Assembly: GCA_900550685.1 (NCBI GenBank)
Contig: URTS01000004.1
Coordinates: forward strand, 1 to 39,608
Length of the DNA stretch: 39,608 nucleotides
Direction of reading: 5' to 3'
Origin: an uncultured Oscillibacter sp.
GTDB lineage: Bacteria; Bacillota; Clostridia; Oscillospirales; Oscillospiraceae
In this document: piece after piece, positions 5,918-13,730 of the stretch
Layout of the letters: every line of letters starts with the position of its first letter
Position numbering within the stretch: the stretch's first letter is position 1
Made by a program: the position numbers and the translations under genes
Notes under the pieces: model-generated
Seen by the model: only the letters and a program-made list of their open reading frames with translations
Databases searched by the model: none
Told to the model about the DNA's origin: nothing

Positions 5918-7192
5918 ATGACCACTATTCTGAAAGGAAATATTGTTTCCACGCCGGTCTGCGGCCGGCTGGATGTGACGGAACACGGTTATCTCATCGC
6001 TGAAAACGGCGTCATTACCGGGGTGTATCCGGTGCTGCCGGAGCAATATGCCGGGGCGCCTGTGGAGGACTATGGAGACTGCCTGATCGTCCAGTCCTTT
6101 GCGGACCTGCATCTCCACGGCGCCCAGTATCCCATGCTGGGCATGGGGATGGACCGCCCTCTGCTGGACTGGCTCAACGCCTACGCGTTCCCTACAGAAG
6201 CACGGTTTGCTGACACGGACTATGCCCGGACAGTGTACCGCCAGCTGGCCCATGAGCTGGCGGCCCGGGGCACCACCCGGGTGTGCATGTTTGCCTCCCT
6301 CCACACCGACGCCACCCTGATTTTGATGGACGAGCTGGAAAAGGCGGGCATCACCGGCTATGTGGGCAAGGTGAACATGGACCGAAACGCCGCCCCCGGC
6401 GTTCTGGAAGAAAGCACCGAGGAATCCATGGGGGAAACGGTGCGGTGGCTGGAGGCCTGCGGCGATTTTCAGCATGTCAAACCCATGCTGACCCCCCGGT
6501 TCACCCCCTCCTGCACCGACGAACTGATGGCGTTTCTGGGAAAGCTGGCGGCGGAGCGGGATCTGCCGGTCCAGTCCCACCTGTCGGAAAACCGGGCAGA
6601 AATGGACTGGGTGCATCAGCTGCACCCGGACTGCAAACAGTATTGGGAGACCTACGCCAAATACGGTCTCTGGAACGGCCGCACGGTGATGGCCCACTGC
6701 GTGTGGTCGGATGAGCGGGAACGGCAGGCCATGAAGGACGCCGGGGTAACGGTGGTCCACTGCGCCGACTCCAACCAGAACATCTGCTCCGGCGTGGCCC
6801 CGGTGCGGGTGATGCTGAACGAGGGGCTGAAGGTGGCTCTGGGCAGCGATATCGCCGGAGGGGACCACCTGGACATGTTCGATGTGGTGACCTCCGCCAT
6901 CCGGGCCTCCAAGGCCCGGCGGATGATGGACGACTGGCAGACGCCCTTCCTTACCGTGGCGGAGGGCTGGTATCTGGGCACCTCCGCAGGCGCGGCCTAT
7001 TTCGGGGAGAAGCCCGGCTTTGCCGCGGGGAATCCCCTCCACGCCATGGTGCTGGCGGACAACGCCCTGCCCCAGCCCCGGTCCCTGACCCCGGCGGAGC
7101 GGCTGGAACGGGCGGTGTACCGCCGTCAGGAGGGGGCCGTCCGGGCGGTTTGGAGCGCCGGAAGAAAAATTTACGAAAACGAAAAGCGATAA
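5918..7192 (+). CDS. guaD: Guanine deaminase
   Basis: This 424-residue amidohydrolase should convert guanine to xanthine and ammonia in the cytoplasm, a step of purine salvage and catabolism. The N-terminal metal motif is FADLHLHGAQY (H65, H67). It is followed by the guanine-deaminase-like segment LLDWLNAYAFPTEARF that shapes the substrate pocket. Further metal and catalytic residues appear in QSHLSENRAE (about 219-228), MAHCVW (about 257-262) and LGSDIAGGDHLDMFDV (about 309-324). Length and motif order match the family. The start is ATG at 5918, with AAAGGAGG seven bases before it. A guanine-type riboswitch controls it, and a rhodanese gene follows after 11 bases in the same transcript. No broken features are seen. 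Confidence 0.93.
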   Translation: MTTILKGNIVSTPVCGRLDVTEHGYLIAENGVITGVYPVLPEQYAGAPVEDYGDCLIVQSFADLHLHGAQYPMLGMGMDRPLLDWLNAYAFPTEARFADTDYARTVYRQLAHELAARGTTRVCMFASLHTDATLILMDELEKAGITGYVGKVNMDRNAAPGVLEESTEESMGETVRWLEACGDFQHVKPMLTPRFTPSCTDELMAFLGKLAAERDLPVQSHLSENRAEMDWVHQLHPDCKQYWETYAKYGLWNGRTVMAHCVWSDERERQAMKDAGVTVVHCADSNQNICSGVAPVRVMLNEGLKVALGSDIAGGDHLDMFDVVTSAIRASKARRMMDDWQTPFLTVAEGWYLGTSAGAAYFGEKPGFAAGNPLHAMVLADNALPQPRSLTPAERLERAVYRRQEGAVRAVWSAGRKIYENEKR

Positions 7193-7203
7193 GGAGCAGC
7201 GCT

Positions 7204-7533
7204 ATGATTCGAGATACCCTGACCCATCCGGGCACCATTTCCTTTGAAGAGGCCAAGCACCTGCTGGACACGGAGCCGGTGTGCCTGATGTTCGACGTGC
7301 GGGAGGAGGAAGAGTTCATCACCGGCCACCCGGTGGAGGCGGAGCTGTTCCCTCTGGGCACCATCAACGAGGAGACCGCCGCGGAGCGAATCCCCGCCAA
7401 GGACACCCCGGTGCTGGTATACTGCCGCAGCGGCGCCCGCAGCTTTGAGGCGGCCCGGACCCTGCGGGAACTGGGTTACCGGCGGGTGTACGACGTGGGC
7501 AGCATGGCAGGCTGGCCCTACGGCAGTGTGTGA
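7204..7533 (+). CDS. Single-domain rhodanese-like sulfurtransferase
   Basis: The 109-residue protein is one rhodanese domain. It has the conserved FDVREEEEFITGH segment (30-42) and the active-site loop YCRSGARS with Cys74, followed by the helix that normally cups the persulfide. Such domains carry sulfur as a cysteine persulfide or take part in signalling. The start ATG at 7204 has AAGGAG nine bases upstream and lies 11 bases after guaD, so it is cotranscribed and shares the riboswitch. A link between guanine breakdown and sulfur transfer (for instance molybdenum-cofactor enzymes acting on xanthine) is only a guess. A strong terminator follows. Confidence 0.9.
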   Translation: MIRDTLTHPGTISFEEAKHLLDTEPVCLMFDVREEEEFITGHPVEAELFPLGTINEETAAERIPAKDTPVLVYCRSGARSFEAARTLRELGYRRVYDVGSMAGWPYGSV

Positions 7534-7553
7534 GCATACAGGTGAGATTTTGA

Positions 7554-7594
7554 AAAGAGGCCCCTTTCCACCAAGTGGAAAGGGGCCTCTTTAT
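7554..7594 (+). terminator. Terminator of the guaD-rhodanese operon
   Basis: A long perfect stem (AAAGAGGCCCC... with its complement, 7554-7571 and 7575-7592) with a three-base loop and flanking A and T tracts. It probably works in both directions, also ending the minus-strand orphan gene at 7623. Confidence 0.9.
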
Positions 7595-7622
7595 GTTTGA
7601 TTGGAATCCGTTTCAAGGAAAG

Positions 7623-7973
7623 TTATTTTTTCTTTGACAACTGTATGAGTTCTGTTTTTGTATATTGCCGGTATCTTGTACCGGCGTACATTGAGGAAGT
7701 CGTATCTGGAATCGTTTTCATAAGCTGCTGCAAATCAATATCTGAGGGAAGTACCACAATTCTTCCGTGAGGGTCTTCTGACTTATATGCACAAAAGATA
7801 AACTCACCACGTTCAAAGTTTATATCAAACGCATTTGTAACATCTAAAGGATCAACATCAAGGTAAAGGTCTTGATCATCAATGAACTTTTCATATATAA
7901 ATTCAAACAGGGCTTCTTTGCTGATTTTTATGACTCTGACTTCATCATCGTTCAATTCTTTTTGGGTATTCAT
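7623..7973 (-). CDS. Hypothetical acidic protein, AT-rich orphan
   Basis: A 116-residue soluble protein that I cannot assign to a family. It starts MNTQKELNDDEVRVI, is acidic in its first half (IDDQDLYLDVDPLDVTNAFD) and ends in a lysine cluster. No membrane segment or signal peptide is seen. The ATG at 7973 has GGGGTG eight bases upstream. Longer starts at ATG 8015 or GTG 8018 would overlap the end of the neighbouring gene but have no ribosome site. Base composition is strikingly AT-rich compared with both GC-rich neighbours, suggesting recent gain. It could be an immunity-type or phage-related protein, but nothing in the sequence proves this. Confidence 0.7.
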   Translation of the reverse strand: MNTQKELNDDEVRVIKISKEALFEFIYEKFIDDQDLYLDVDPLDVTNAFDINFERGEFIFCAYKSEDPHGRIVVLPSDIDLQQLMKTIPDTTSSMYAGTRYRQYTKTELIQLSKKK

Positions 7974-8014
7974 ATCCTGTTCACCCCGAAACTCATAATT
8001 TGTCTGTGTTCCCA

Positions 8015-8479
8015 TCACAGCAGGTGGATGACGCCCAGGGTCATCAGAGTCACGATGCTCCCGGCGATCAGGACCCCCAGGGTGATGGCGGGCAGGGCGT
8101 GGCGGAGGCGGATATCCAGAAAGGCCGCTACCAGGGCCCCGGTCCAGGCCCCGGTGCCTGGCAGGGGGATGGCCACAAACAGCGTCAGCCCCAGCAGGCG
8201 GTATTTCCGCACCAGGCGGCCTTTCAGGTGGGCGGTGTGCTCCAGGGCGTCAATCTTCGGAGCGAAGAAGGCGTGCTTCCGCAGCCGGTCAAAGACCTGA
8301 CGCACCAGCAGGATGATAAAGGGCACTGGCAGCAGGTTGCCGAAGATGGCAGCGCCGCAGGCCAGCCACGGGTCCAGCCCGGCGGCGATCCCGGCGGGGA
8401 TGGCTCCCCGCAGTTCCACCACCGGAACGGCGGCAATGGCTATGGTCATGATGCACTTTCCCAAAACAGTTCCCGGCAT
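8015..8479 (-). CDS. Small multi-drug export family membrane protein (COG2426)
   Basis: A 154-residue membrane protein with about four hydrophobic segments. It shows the family marks ELRGAIPAGIA (about residues 23-33) and PLPGTGAWTGAL (about 107-118), which I associate with Sm_multidrug_ex proteins. The family name comes from a loosely supported efflux role, and actual function is unknown. A longer GTG start at 8530 is open, but that extension lies inside a hairpin (8511-8540), so ATG 8479, with GGGGAGG about 11 bases upstream, is preferred. The gene is in the same direction as the ABC operon upstream but separated from it by the hairpin. Confidence 0.8.
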   Translation of the reverse strand: MPGTVLGKCIMTIAIAAVPVVELRGAIPAGIAAGLDPWLACGAAIFGNLLPVPFIILLVRQVFDRLRKHAFFAPKIDALEHTAHLKGRLVRKYRLLGLTLFVAIPLPGTGAWTGALVAAFLDIRLRHALPAITLGVLIAGSIVTLMTLGVIHLL

Positions 8480-8510
8480 GGCCGCGGCGACCTCCCCAAT
8501 CAGAATCGGT

Positions 8511-8540
8511 CCGTGCCCCGGCGATTTCACCGGGGCACGG
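8511..8540 (-). terminator. Hairpin between ABC operon and next gene
   Basis: A perfect 11-bp stem, CCGTGCCCCGG (8511-8521) with its complement (8530-8540). It lacks a clear T tract, so it may be a weak terminator or an RNA-stability hairpin at the end of the GntR/ABC operon. Confidence 0.5.
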
Positions 8541-8558
8541 CACAGGTATGGAATCAGT

Positions 8559-9383
8559 TTACTCTAGATTCAGGTGCTTTTGCAAGAAATAAACCGTCAA
8601 GAAATAGAACATGGCGGAATAAACTGCCATCAGCAGAATGATGACCCACATGCCCAGGTGCATGGCGGCCACGGCGGAGAGCTGCGGCTCCCAGCCCAGC
8701 AGGAGGCGGTGAAACCAGGAATCATTCAGCAGGGAGATGACGATGCCGCCCAGGATCTGCAATACCACGCCGATGCCGATGTAAGCGGCCACGCTGAACA
8801 GCCCCTTGTGGTTGGGGCGGCTGAAGCCGATGGCCATGGCGGAGTAGGCCCGCAGGCAGAAGGAAACGGAACCCAGGATGCACAGGATCAGCGCCTCCAG
8901 GGCAAAGGCCGCGCCGTTGGCCACGACGTCCATGTGGTTATACTGGATCACGGCGTGGACGATGTTCTTCATCTCCCGCCACAGTTCGCCCATGAAGCGG
9001 ATGTCGAAGGCCGTGATGCAGCAGGCCAGGATGATAACAAGGACCGTGGCGGCAAACCACACGGTGGAGACGATGAGCTTACTCCACACCTGCTGGTGGA
9101 TGCTTACCGGCAGGGTCATCATGACGTAGCCCTCGTCCTGTAAAAGGTTTTTATAGAACCGGCTGACCATCACCACAAGGGACATGATCCCCACGGCGAT
9201 GATGGCGATGGTGAAGAGCATGATGAAGATGGTGCCCAGCGTGCTGAAAAAGCCGCTGTTGGAATCCAGCAGGCCCCGGATCGAAAGGTTGGCGCCGGCG
9301 GATGCCAGCAGCAGCAGACCGAACAGGGGCAGCATGACCCGGCCGGTGGCCCGGAACTCATGCTTCAATAATTTCCTCAGCAT
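8559..9383 (-). CDS. ABC transporter permease
   Basis: A 274-residue protein with six likely membrane helices (around residues 16-35, 48-72, 108-128, 150-175, 193-218 and 240-265). The N-terminus MLRKLLKHEFRATGR is the cytoplasmic start typical of ABC-2-like permeases paired with YtrA-regulated ATPases. It overlaps the ATPase gene by seven bases, so the two are translationally coupled and form one transporter. The segment NLLQDEGYVMMTLPVS after the second helix is common in such Firmicute permeases. Substrate is unknown; related GntR/ABC cassettes answer cell-wall-active compounds or move peptides. No truncation is seen. Confidence 0.85.
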   Translation of the reverse strand: MLRKLLKHEFRATGRVMLPLFGLLLLASAGANLSIRGLLDSNSGFFSTLGTIFIMLFTIAIIAVGIMSLVVMVSRFYKNLLQDEGYVMMTLPVSIHQQVWSKLIVSTVWFAATVLVIILACCITAFDIRFMGELWREMKNIVHAVIQYNHMDVVANGAAFALEALILCILGSVSFCLRAYSAMAIGFSRPNHKGLFSVAAYIGIGVVLQILGGIVISLLNDSWFHRLLLGWEPQLSAVAAMHLGMWVIILLMAVYSAMFYFLTVYFLQKHLNLE

Positions 9384-10072
9384 TTGAACACCTCCCGGAA
9401 CAGCGCGTCCACGCTCATGCCCTTTTCCTCCCGGATCTGATCCACGGAGGATTGCAGCACCAGGTGGCCTCTGTCGATGAAAATGACCTCGTCCAGCACC
9501 TTTTCCACATCGGCGATCAGGTGGGTGGAGATCACCACGCTGGCGTCGGGGTTGTAGTTGGAGATGATAGTGGAGAGGATGTAGTCCCGGGTGGCGGGGT
9601 CCACGCCGCCGATGGGCTCATCCAGCAGATACAGCTTGGCAGCACGGCTCATGACCATGATGAGCTGCACCTTTTCCCGGGTGCCCTTGCTCATCTGCTT
9701 GATCCGCTGCTCGGGGCGGATATCCAGATGGTGGAGCATCTCCTCTGCCGCCTGGCGGCGGAAGTCCCGGTAGAAATCCTCATAGAAGTCCATCAGCTGC
9801 CGGGCGCTCATCCAGGTGGGGATAGCGGTGCGTTCCGGCAGATAGCTGACGATGGCGTGGGTCTCTTTGCCGGGGGCCTTGCCGTCGATGCGGATCTCGC
9901 CGCCGTCCGGGGTCAGCAGGCCGTTGGCCAGCTTGATGAGGGTGGTCTTGCCGCTGCCGTTGGGCCCCAGAAGCCCCACAATCCGGCCCGGCTCAATGGC
10001 AAAGCTGACGCCCTCCAGCGCCGGGGCCCTGCCGTAGCTCTTTGTGAGCTGCTTACATTCCAAAATGGGCAT
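9377..10072 (-). CDS. ABC transporter ATP-binding protein
   Basis: A 231-residue ATPase with Walker A GPNGSGKT (36-43), an ABC signature of the degenerate form QMSKGTREKV, Walker B YLLDEPIGGVDP and the H-loop VVISTHL. It should energise the permease encoded by the overlapping next gene. The frame is open 19 codons upstream within the GntR gene. The ATG at 10072 is chosen because GGAG stands seven bases before it and the first residues MPILECKQLTKSYG are typical. It follows the GntR stop by four bases. The signature has K in place of the usual glycine-rich LSGGQ, as seen in YtrB-type ATPases. Confidence 0.93.
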   Translation of the reverse strand: MPILECKQLTKSYGRAPALEGVSFAIEPGRIVGLLGPNGSGKTTLIKLANGLLTPDGGEIRIDGKAPGKETHAIVSYLPERTAIPTWMSARQLMDFYEDFYRDFRRQAAEEMLHHLDIRPEQRIKQMSKGTREKVQLIMVMSRAAKLYLLDEPIGGVDPATRDYILSTIISNYNPDASVVISTHLIADVEKVLDEVIFIDRGHLVLQSSVDQIREEKGMSVDALFREVFKC

Positions 10073-10076
10073 ACGT

Positions 10077-10442
10077 TTACTCCTTTTCCATTTCCTGCCG
10101 CAGCAGCGACAGCAATTCTTCCTTCTCAAAACCCAGACGGCCCATGTCCGCCAGGAAGGACCGCACCCGGTCCCCTGCCAGGGCGTGGCGGGCCGCCGCG
10201 ATGGCGTCCTTGTCCTCCGTCACATACCGGCCGGAGGTCCGCTGGCTGTACACCAGGCCGTCCCGCTCCAGCTCCGTCAGGGCCCGCTGCATGGTGTTGG
10301 GGTTCACCCCCGCCTCCATGGCCAGGTCCCGCACGGAGGGCAGCCGCTCTCCCGGTGAAAAGGCGCCGGAGACAATGCCTGCCCGGATCTGCCCCACAAG
10401 CTGGGCGTAGATGGGGGCGCTGTTGGAAAACTGCCAGTTCAT
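10077..10442 (-). CDS. GntR family regulator, YtrA type
   Basis: A 121-residue repressor-like protein with an N-terminal winged helix (about residues 8-75), including GERLPSVRDLAMEAGVNPNT and the wing RDGLVYSQRTSGRYVT. A short C-terminal helical region for dimerisation follows. This is the compact YtrA subfamily, which usually sits in front of ABC genes and represses its own operon. The start ATG at 10442 has GAGGAGG six bases upstream; an upstream in-frame ATG lies in the promoter region. A perfect inverted repeat TGTATTA-N6-TAATACA overlapping the -10 box (10464-10483) is a very likely operator. The inducer is unknown. Confidence 0.93.
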   Translation of the reverse strand: MNWQFSNSAPIYAQLVGQIRAGIVSGAFSPGERLPSVRDLAMEAGVNPNTMQRALTELERDGLVYSQRTSGRYVTEDKDAIAAARHALAGDRVRSFLADMGRLGFEKEELLSLLRQEMEKE

Positions 10443-10463
10443 GTCCTGCCTCCTCTGCACTTC

Positions 10464-10508
10464 TGTATTAGGCAATTAATACAATAACACAGATTTGCCG
10501 GATGTCAA
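10464..10508 (-). promoter_or_regulatory. Promoter and operator of the GntR/ABC operon
   Basis: On the minus strand TTGACA (10508-10503), 16 bases, TATTGT (10486-10481). The perfect inverted repeat TGTATTA (10464-10470) and TAATACA (10477-10483) overlaps the -10 box and start site, the right place for autorepression by the YtrA-type regulator. Confidence 0.75.
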
Positions 10509-10566
10509 GAGGGAAACCGGAATTTTTCTGAAAAAGAGGTCTGGGCGGAGGCGGCGCAGGTTCCGC

Positions 10567-10595
10567 TTGTTCTGGAAGGGGAAGCGTGGTATAAT
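10567..10595 (+). promoter_or_regulatory. Promoter of the DUF4340/two-component operon
   Basis: TTGTTC (10567-10572), 17 bases, TATAAT (10590-10595), 60 bases before the DUF4340 start. Confidence 0.6.
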
Positions 10596-10654
10596 ATACT
10601 GTCAAATTGCAGCGTTCCGCCGGAAAACGGCGTGATACAGATAAGGAGGTTTCC

Positions 10655-11674
10655 ATGAGCTGGAAAGAAAAACGGCTGATCACCATTCTGAGCATCATCC
10701 TGGCGGTGCTGTGCGCCGCCGTGCTGCTGGTGCTGAGCGTGCGGTACCGGGCGGCCCAGGCCGCCAAAGCGGAGGATAACCAGACCTCGGCGTCGGACAT
10801 CGCCCAGGCGGCCCAGAGCGACTACATAGCCCTGTCCTACAATAACGGCACCACTTCCCTGTCCTTCGCCCTGAACGAGGAGGGGGCGTGGTACTGGGAG
10901 AGCGAGCCGGATTTCCCCCTGAACGACGAGACAGTGCAGTCCATCCTGGCCCTGCTGAAGGCGCTGAAGCCCCAGCAGACCCTGGATCTGCCGGAGGACC
11001 TGTCCACCTATGGGCTGGACGATCCCCAGGTGACCCTGACGGCCACGGCACCGGACGGCACGGCCCTGACCATCGGTATGGGCAACGCCACCACCGACGG
11101 CACCAGCTATTATGCCACCATCAGCAGCGACGCCAAGCATGTGTTCATCATCGCCGGGACGCTGTACCAGGCTATGCAGAAGCCCATCTATGAGATGTGC
11201 ACCCTGCCGGTGCTGCCGGAGCTGACGGAGGCGGCCATGACCTCCGTTGAGATCGAGGGCCCGGTGAACGAGGACGGCACCACCCACCCCGCCACGGTGC
11301 TGACGGCTGCCAGCGCCGACGGCGGCGATGTCTCCTGGCGCTCCGGCGGAGCCAACGTCACCGACACGGCGGACGTCCGGGCCCTGATGGAGGACCTGAC
11401 CAGCCTGCGGGTGAGCCAGTGCGTGGACTACAAGCCCTCTAACGATGGGGCCGCCTTCTGCGGCTTTGACGATCCATCCACCCTGACGGTGAACTACAAA
11501 TCCACCTCCGGCGCCGACGAGACCTTTGTCATGTACATCGGCAACCAGAACATGGACGGCACCGGCCGCTACGTCCGTTTTGACGAGGACAACGCCATCT
11601 ATCTGATGGAACTGAGCTACCTGGATCCCCTGATGCGCCTGGCCTATCAGGGACTGGAAGGCAGCGCGGCCTGA
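10655..11674 (+). CDS. DUF4340 domain membrane-anchored protein
   Basis: A 339-residue protein with one N-terminal membrane anchor (about residues 8-30, LITILSIILAVLCAAVLLVL). After it comes an outside domain rich in beta-forming stretches, resembling DUF4340 with its paired repeats, for example GAWYWESEPDFPLNDETVQ followed by DLSTYGLDDPQVTLTA and later CGFDDPSTLTVNYKS. The 'YGLDDP' and 'CGFDDP' units are the hallmark of this family. The function is unknown; in other bacteria it is often next to ABC-2/Gld-type exporters. Here a response regulator and sensor kinase follow after 26 bases, so it may help the sensor at the membrane. ATG at 10655 has AAGGAGG five bases upstream. Confidence 0.8.
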   Translation: MSWKEKRLITILSIILAVLCAAVLLVLSVRYRAAQAAKAEDNQTSASDIAQAAQSDYIALSYNNGTTSLSFALNEEGAWYWESEPDFPLNDETVQSILALLKALKPQQTLDLPEDLSTYGLDDPQVTLTATAPDGTALTIGMGNATTDGTSYYATISSDAKHVFIIAGTLYQAMQKPIYEMCTLPVLPELTEAAMTSVEIEGPVNEDGTTHPATVLTAASADGGDVSWRSGGANVTDTADVRALMEDLTSLRVSQCVDYKPSNDGAAFCGFDDPSTLTVNYKSTSGADETFVMYIGNQNMDGTGRYVRFDEDNAIYLMELSYLDPLMRLAYQGLEGSAA

Positions 11675-11700
11675 CAAAAGGAAATGGGAGGTGAACACGG

Positions 11701-12375
11701 TTGCGGGTTCTGATCGTAGAAGATGAGGTGCGCCTGGCGGAGACCCTGCGGGATCTGCTGGAACTGGAGCACTACGCCGCCGACATCAGCCATGACGGCG
11801 AAAGCGGCCTGGACAACGCCCTTTCCGATATTTATGACCTGGTGATCCTGGATGTGATGCTGCCGAAAAAGGACGGCTTTTCCATTCTGCGGAAGCTGCG
11901 GCAGGCGGGGAAAACGGTGCCGGTGCTGATGCTCTCCGCCCGCTCGGAGCTGTCCGACCGGGTGGAGGGGCTGGACTGCGGTGCGGACTACTACCTGACC
12001 AAGCCCTTTGAGCCCAAGGAGCTGCTGGCCTGCGTCCGGATGCTGACCCGGCGGCAGCCGGAGCAGCGGGCGTCCAGCGCCCTGGAATACGGAGACCTGC
12101 GGCTGGAAACGGACACGCTTCAGCTCTCCTGCGGGGAGCGGTCCGTCCGGCTGAGCCGGAAGGAATTCGACCTGATGGAGCTGCTGATGCGCAGCCGGGA
12201 CATGGTCCTTACCAAGGAGCAGCTGATTTTAAAGGTGTGGGGCTATGAGTCCGACGCCGAGGACAACAATGTGGAGGTCTACATCTCCTTCCTGCGGAAA
12301 AAGCTGGACCATCTCCGCTCCGCCGTGAAGATCCGCACCATCCGCATGGTGGGCTACTGTCTGGCCCGGGAGTGA
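11701..12375 (+). CDS. OmpR/PhoB family response regulator
   Basis: A 224-residue two-domain regulator. The receiver domain (1-118) has the acidic pocket EDE (7-9), the phosphoacceptor Asp51 in LVILDVMLP and Lys101 in YLTKPFEP. The C-terminal winged helix (about 128-222) ends KIRTIRMVGYCL as in OmpR-type proteins. It should be phosphorylated by the kinase encoded next and then bind DNA. The likely start is TTG at 11701, with GGGAGGTG about nine bases upstream; no closer ATG gives a full receiver domain. It lies 26 bases after the DUF4340 gene. All catalytic residues are present. Confidence 0.95.
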   Translation: MRVLIVEDEVRLAETLRDLLELEHYAADISHDGESGLDNALSDIYDLVILDVMLPKKDGFSILRKLRQAGKTVPVLMLSARSELSDRVEGLDCGADYYLTKPFEPKELLACVRMLTRRQPEQRASSALEYGDLRLETDTLQLSCGERSVRLSRKEFDLMELLMRSRDMVLTKEQLILKVWGYESDAEDNNVEVYISFLRKKLDHLRSAVKIRTIRMVGYCLARE

Positions 12376-12408
12376 TTCTCAGGCACCGGATGTGCGCCAG
12401 AGAGGGAC

Positions 12409-12458
12409 TTTTCCACTTTTCCACCACTTTTTCAACATTTTCCACAGACTTTTCGACA
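12409..12458 (+). repeat. Phased TTTTCCAC-like tracts between regulator and kinase
   Basis: Five T-rich units start at 12409, 12417, 12428, 12438 and 12450 (TTTTCCACT, TTTTCCACC, TTTTTCAACA, TTTTCCACA, TTTTCGACA). Spacing averages about ten bases, one helical turn. They fill the 99-base gap between the two-component genes. They could bend DNA or form a U-rich RNA leader. They resemble DnaA boxes only loosely. Confidence 0.5.
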
Positions 12459-12474
12459 AGGGGAGGCACTTGTC

Positions 12475-13692
12475 ATGATCCAAAAGCTGCGCCGCCAGTT
12501 CGTGGCGGTGTGCATGGCCCTGGTGGCCCTGGTGATGGCGGCGGTGTGCGGTGCCGCGTACCACGCCGTCCGGCAGAATATTGAGGACCTCAGCCGCCAG
12601 ATGCTCCAGCAGGTGATCTCGGAGGACAGCGGCCGAGGCTCCAATTCCGGCGTGACCATTGAGATCGGCGGCGACCAGCTCCTTCTGCCCTATTTCACGG
12701 TGAACATCTGGGGGGACACCGCCTACATCACAGGCGGCACCTATGCCGACCTGGAGGACACCGACGCCCTCCGGGACATCCTCAGCCAGTGTTTGGCCCA
12801 GGGGACCACGGAGGGCACCATCAGCGACTACCATCTCCGGTATCTGGTCCGGGACAACGGACTGTACCGGAAGCTGGCCTTTGTGGACATGTCCATGGAG
12901 CAGGCCATGCTGGCCCGGATGATCCGGTCCTACCTTGTCATCGCCCTGGCGGCCATGCTGGTGCTGCTGGCTATCGCCGTGGCGGCGTCCCGGTGGGTCA
13001 CCCGGCCGGTGGAAAAGGCATGGAAGCAGCAGCGGCAGTTTTTGTCCGACGCCTCCCACGAGCTGAAAACGCCCTTGACGGTGATCCTTTCCAACGCGGA
13101 GCTGCTGGAAGGGGCGGGGCTGACGGACAAGCCCGCCCGGTGGAGCGGCAACATCCGCTCCGAGGCCAAACAGATGAGCTCCCTGGTGGAGCAGATGCTG
13201 ACCCTGGCCCGGGCGGACAACGGCGTCCGGCCCGTCGCCATGGAGCCGGTGAACCTCTCCGACGTAGCCACGGACTGCGCCCTGGCCTTTGAGCCGGTGG
13301 CCTTTGAGGCGGGCAAGCCCCTGGAGGACCACATCGTGGAGGAGGTGGCCGTCACCGGCGACGCGGACCGGCTGCGGCGGCTGATCTCCATTCTGGTAGA
13401 CAACGCTGTGAAATACGGCGCGGAGGGGGGCACCATCACCCTGACCCTGGAAAAAACGGACCGGCAGGCCCGGCTCACCGTGGCCAATCCGGGGGAGCCC
13501 ATCCCGCCGGAGAACCTGGCCCACCTGTTTGAGCGGTTCTACCGGGCGGACACCTCCCGGGGGGAGAAAACCGGCTTTGGTCTGGGGCTTTCCATTGCGG
13601 ATACCATCGCCAGGGAGCACAAGGGCACCTTAAAAGCGGAGAGCGACGCGGCATCCACCCGCTTTATCTTCACCATGCCCTTGAAGAAGTAA
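12475..13692 (+). CDS. Two-component sensor histidine kinase
   Basis: A 405-residue membrane kinase. Membrane helices at about 9-29 and 147-168 flank an extracytoplasmic sensing loop of about 115 residues that includes two glycine/threonine-rich stretches. After the second helix comes a very short linker and the H-box SDASHELKTPL with His195. These are followed by the N-box LVDNAVKYG (about 307-315), an F-box FERFYRAD and the G-box TGFGLGLSIA (about 364-373), so the ATP domain is complete. It should phosphorylate the response regulator at 11701. The start ATG 12475 has AGGGGAGG about ten bases upstream. The signal is unknown. A bidirectional terminator follows. Confidence 0.94.
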   Translation: MIQKLRRQFVAVCMALVALVMAAVCGAAYHAVRQNIEDLSRQMLQQVISEDSGRGSNSGVTIEIGGDQLLLPYFTVNIWGDTAYITGGTYADLEDTDALRDILSQCLAQGTTEGTISDYHLRYLVRDNGLYRKLAFVDMSMEQAMLARMIRSYLVIALAAMLVLLAIAVAASRWVTRPVEKAWKQQRQFLSDASHELKTPLTVILSNAELLEGAGLTDKPARWSGNIRSEAKQMSSLVEQMLTLARADNGVRPVAMEPVNLSDVATDCALAFEPVAFEAGKPLEDHIVEEVAVTGDADRLRRLISILVDNAVKYGAEGGTITLTLEKTDRQARLTVANPGEPIPPENLAHLFERFYRADTSRGEKTGFGLGLSIADTIAREHKGTLKAESDAASTRFIFTMPLKK

Positions 13693-13698
13693 AAAAGG

Positions 13699-13730
13699 AA
13701 CGGACACGGAATTTTCCGTGTCCGTTTTTT
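13699..13730 (+). terminator. Bidirectional terminator between kinase gene and comM
   Basis: A perfect stem AACGGACACGGAA (13699-13711) with its complement (13714-13726) is flanked by A and T tracts. It ends the two-component operon and overlaps the comM stop codon on the other strand. Confidence 0.9.

Noticed and set aside
12409..12458. DnaA-box cluster or replication origin
   Set aside because: Units resemble TTTTCCACA only loosely, lie inside an operon, and no dnaA/dnaN or AT-rich unwinding element is near.
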